A DNA stretch of 64,000 bases from assembly GCF_000711985.1 (NCBI RefSeq), contig NZ_JONU01000016.1, forward strand, positions 1 through 64,000. Reading direction: 5' to 3'. The position numbers and the translations under genes were made by a program. The notes beneath the pieces were generated by a model that saw only the letters and a list, made by a program, of their open reading frames with translations, did not search any database and had not been told where the DNA came from. This document shows, piece after piece, positions 63,054 to 64,000 of this stretch (the first letter of the stretch is position 1; each line of letters begins with the position of its first letter). The DNA comes from Rheinheimera texasensis DSM 17496 (GTDB lineage Bacteria > Pseudomonadota > Gammaproteobacteria > Enterobacterales > Alteromonadaceae).

Positions 63054-64000
63054 ATGACACAGCGTTGTTGGTTATTTTGCTGGTTGTTGTTGCTTGGCTG
63101 GCTAAGTCCCGCAGCGCTGGCTTTTCATGCCGAAACTATCCGCATTGACCCTGAAGTCAGACAACAAAATCTGTTCCCCAATTTGTATTACCAGCAAGTC
63201 GACCCGACCATTGGTGTCGAAGACATCGTATTTGAACCCGCCCGTCTGCACGCCTTTGTGCCGCTGGACCAACCGAATCAGGCGCTGCGCAGTTACCCCG
63301 AAGCGGTCTGGTTTCTCGCCCGGTTACATTATGGTGGTCAGCGCCCCGGCTCTGTGGTGCTGAACTACGAATCCATTAATGCTGACCGCGTCGAATTTTA
63401 TCTGTACGACCGGCAAAGCCACGAACTGAGCCTGCTGAATCGCTCCGGCACCGAATTCCCCTTCAGCGAACGCATGTTACAGGCACGCAGTTTTGCTGTG
63501 ACGCTGAATTTTAAAGCCGATCAGGAACTGGATTTGCTGGTCAAAGTGCAGGACGGCGCTGTGATCCCGTCGAATCTGCAGCTGTTCAGCAGCGAAGAAT
63601 TCGGCGAGCAGGTGCTGCAACGGCAAATTTCCGACGGCCTGATTTTGGGCATTTTGCTGGTGATGGCGTTTTATAACGCCTTACTTTATCTGAATGTGCG
63701 CGAGCAACTGTATGGCCACTTCGCCGGCTTCTTCTTAAGTTTCAGTCTGTTGGTGTCGATTTTAAACGGTGCTGGTTTTGCCATGCTGTGGCCGGAATAT
63801 CCCGAGCTGAACCCTTCGCTGTTTTATGTCGCCGGCGGCGCCTGCGTGTTATTCCTGACCTTGTTAACCCATGCGGTGACCGCGAATCAGCAACGTTGGC
63901 TGCTCTGGCTGAATCTGGCCTCAGGTGCAGCTTTGTTGTTCACGCCGCTGTATGCGCCGCGCAGTCTGCAGCTGGATATTCTGCTGCTGGTGGTCTGTCA
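63054..64000 (+). CDS. 7TM-DISM membrane sensor protein (truncated by window end)
   Basis: A gene open to the window end, 315 complete codons seen. A signal peptide runs to about residue 23 (W-L-L-L-L-G-W-L-S-P-A-A-L-A). An extracytoplasmic beta domain of the 7TMR-DISMED2 type follows (about 30-185, with V-W-F-L-A-R-L and V-E-F-Y-L-Y-D). Then come the first membrane helices of a 7TMR-DISM region: D-G-L-I-L-G-I-L-L-V-M-A-F-Y-N-A-L-L-Y-L near 199-218, then others. Such receptors usually carry a GGDEF or histidine-kinase domain at the C-terminus, which lies beyond the window. The output domain is therefore unknown. Confidence 0.85.
   Translation, partial: MTQRCWLFCWLLLLGWLSPAALAFHAETIRIDPEVRQQNLFPNLYYQQVDPTIGVEDIVFEPARLHAFVPLDQPNQALRSYPEAVWFLARLHYGGQRPGSVVLNYESINADRVEFYLYDRQSHELSLLNRSGTEFPFSERMLQARSFAVTLNFKADQELDLLVKVQDGAVIPSNLQLFSSEEFGEQVLQRQISDGLILGILLVMAFYNALLYLNVREQLYGHFAGFFLSFSLLVSILNGAGFAMLWPEYPELNPSLFYVAGGACVLFLTLLTHAVTANQQRWLLWLNLASGAALLFTPLYAPRSLQLDILLLVVC

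Overview
The window looks like a chromosomal segment of a gammaproteobacterium of the Rheinheimera/Alishewanella/Alteromonadales type. This is inferred from the style of the right half (RND pump, TonB receptors, GGDEF proteins, DctB/DctD-like pair, monohaem cytochrome c) and was not checked by any search. By eye the left part (1 to about 32.7 kb) is AT-rich with long non-coding gaps and broken genes, typical of an accessory island. From about 32.8 kb base composition rises, and from about 41 kb the genes look like ordinary chromosomal ones. No tRNA, rRNA or CRISPR array was seen.

Layout. 0.1-5.6 kb: small unknown genes, an AlpA-like DNA-binding protein, a decayed gene that may be related to uracil-DNA glycosylases, a membrane-protein pair and a nucleotidyltransferase (DUF6932-like) pair. 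5.8-9.5 kb: a large PD-(D/E)xK nuclease protein, its neighbour and a 45-residue protein. 9.8-11.9 kb: an orphan Phd-type antitoxin, then a P4-type integrase behind a promoter region full of repeats. 12.3-16.6 kb: a Gly-rich protein with a hydrophobic hairpin (possible pore former) and a MobV relaxase gene split by a +1 frameshift. 17.0-27.7 kb: a type I restriction-modification locus (hsdM, hsdS, hsdR) that also carries a TrlF-type PHP-ATPase and is preceded by a half-size HsdS and an HsdM-like protein with a ruined catalytic motif. 27.7-32.8 kb: 150-bp tandem repeats, a GIY-YIG nuclease, a DUF3987 gene broken by one stop codon inside a 96-bp repeat array, an AlpA regulator and a Zn-finger/HTH protein. 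32.8-41.4 kb: a Fic protein, a SLOG-like protein, a CsrB-like array of GGA-loop hairpins, a palindromic repeat, a CapW/BrxR-type WYL repressor, a PLD-helicase-DUF3427 protein and a methyltransferase-HNH fusion.

41.5-64 kb: two diguanylate cyclases; an RND pump with its membrane-fusion subunit; a metal-uptake block; a periplasmic binding protein with a sensor kinase and sigma-54 activator; and small secreted or haem proteins, ending in a truncated 7TM sensor. The metal block holds a His-rich TonB receptor, an AztD-like zinc chaperone, a MerC-like protein, a second siderophore-type TonB receptor and an acyltransferase-like membrane protein. Both receptor promoters carry near-consensus Zur boxes, so the block reads as a zinc-starvation regulon.

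The most promising undescribed items are the GGA-hairpin RNA on the minus strand at 35.06-35.18 kb, the WYL/PLD-helicase/methyltransferase-HNH cluster, the nuclease pair at 5.8-9.3 kb, the inactive-looking HsdM/half-HsdS pair, and the CCC-TAG frameshift in the relaxase.
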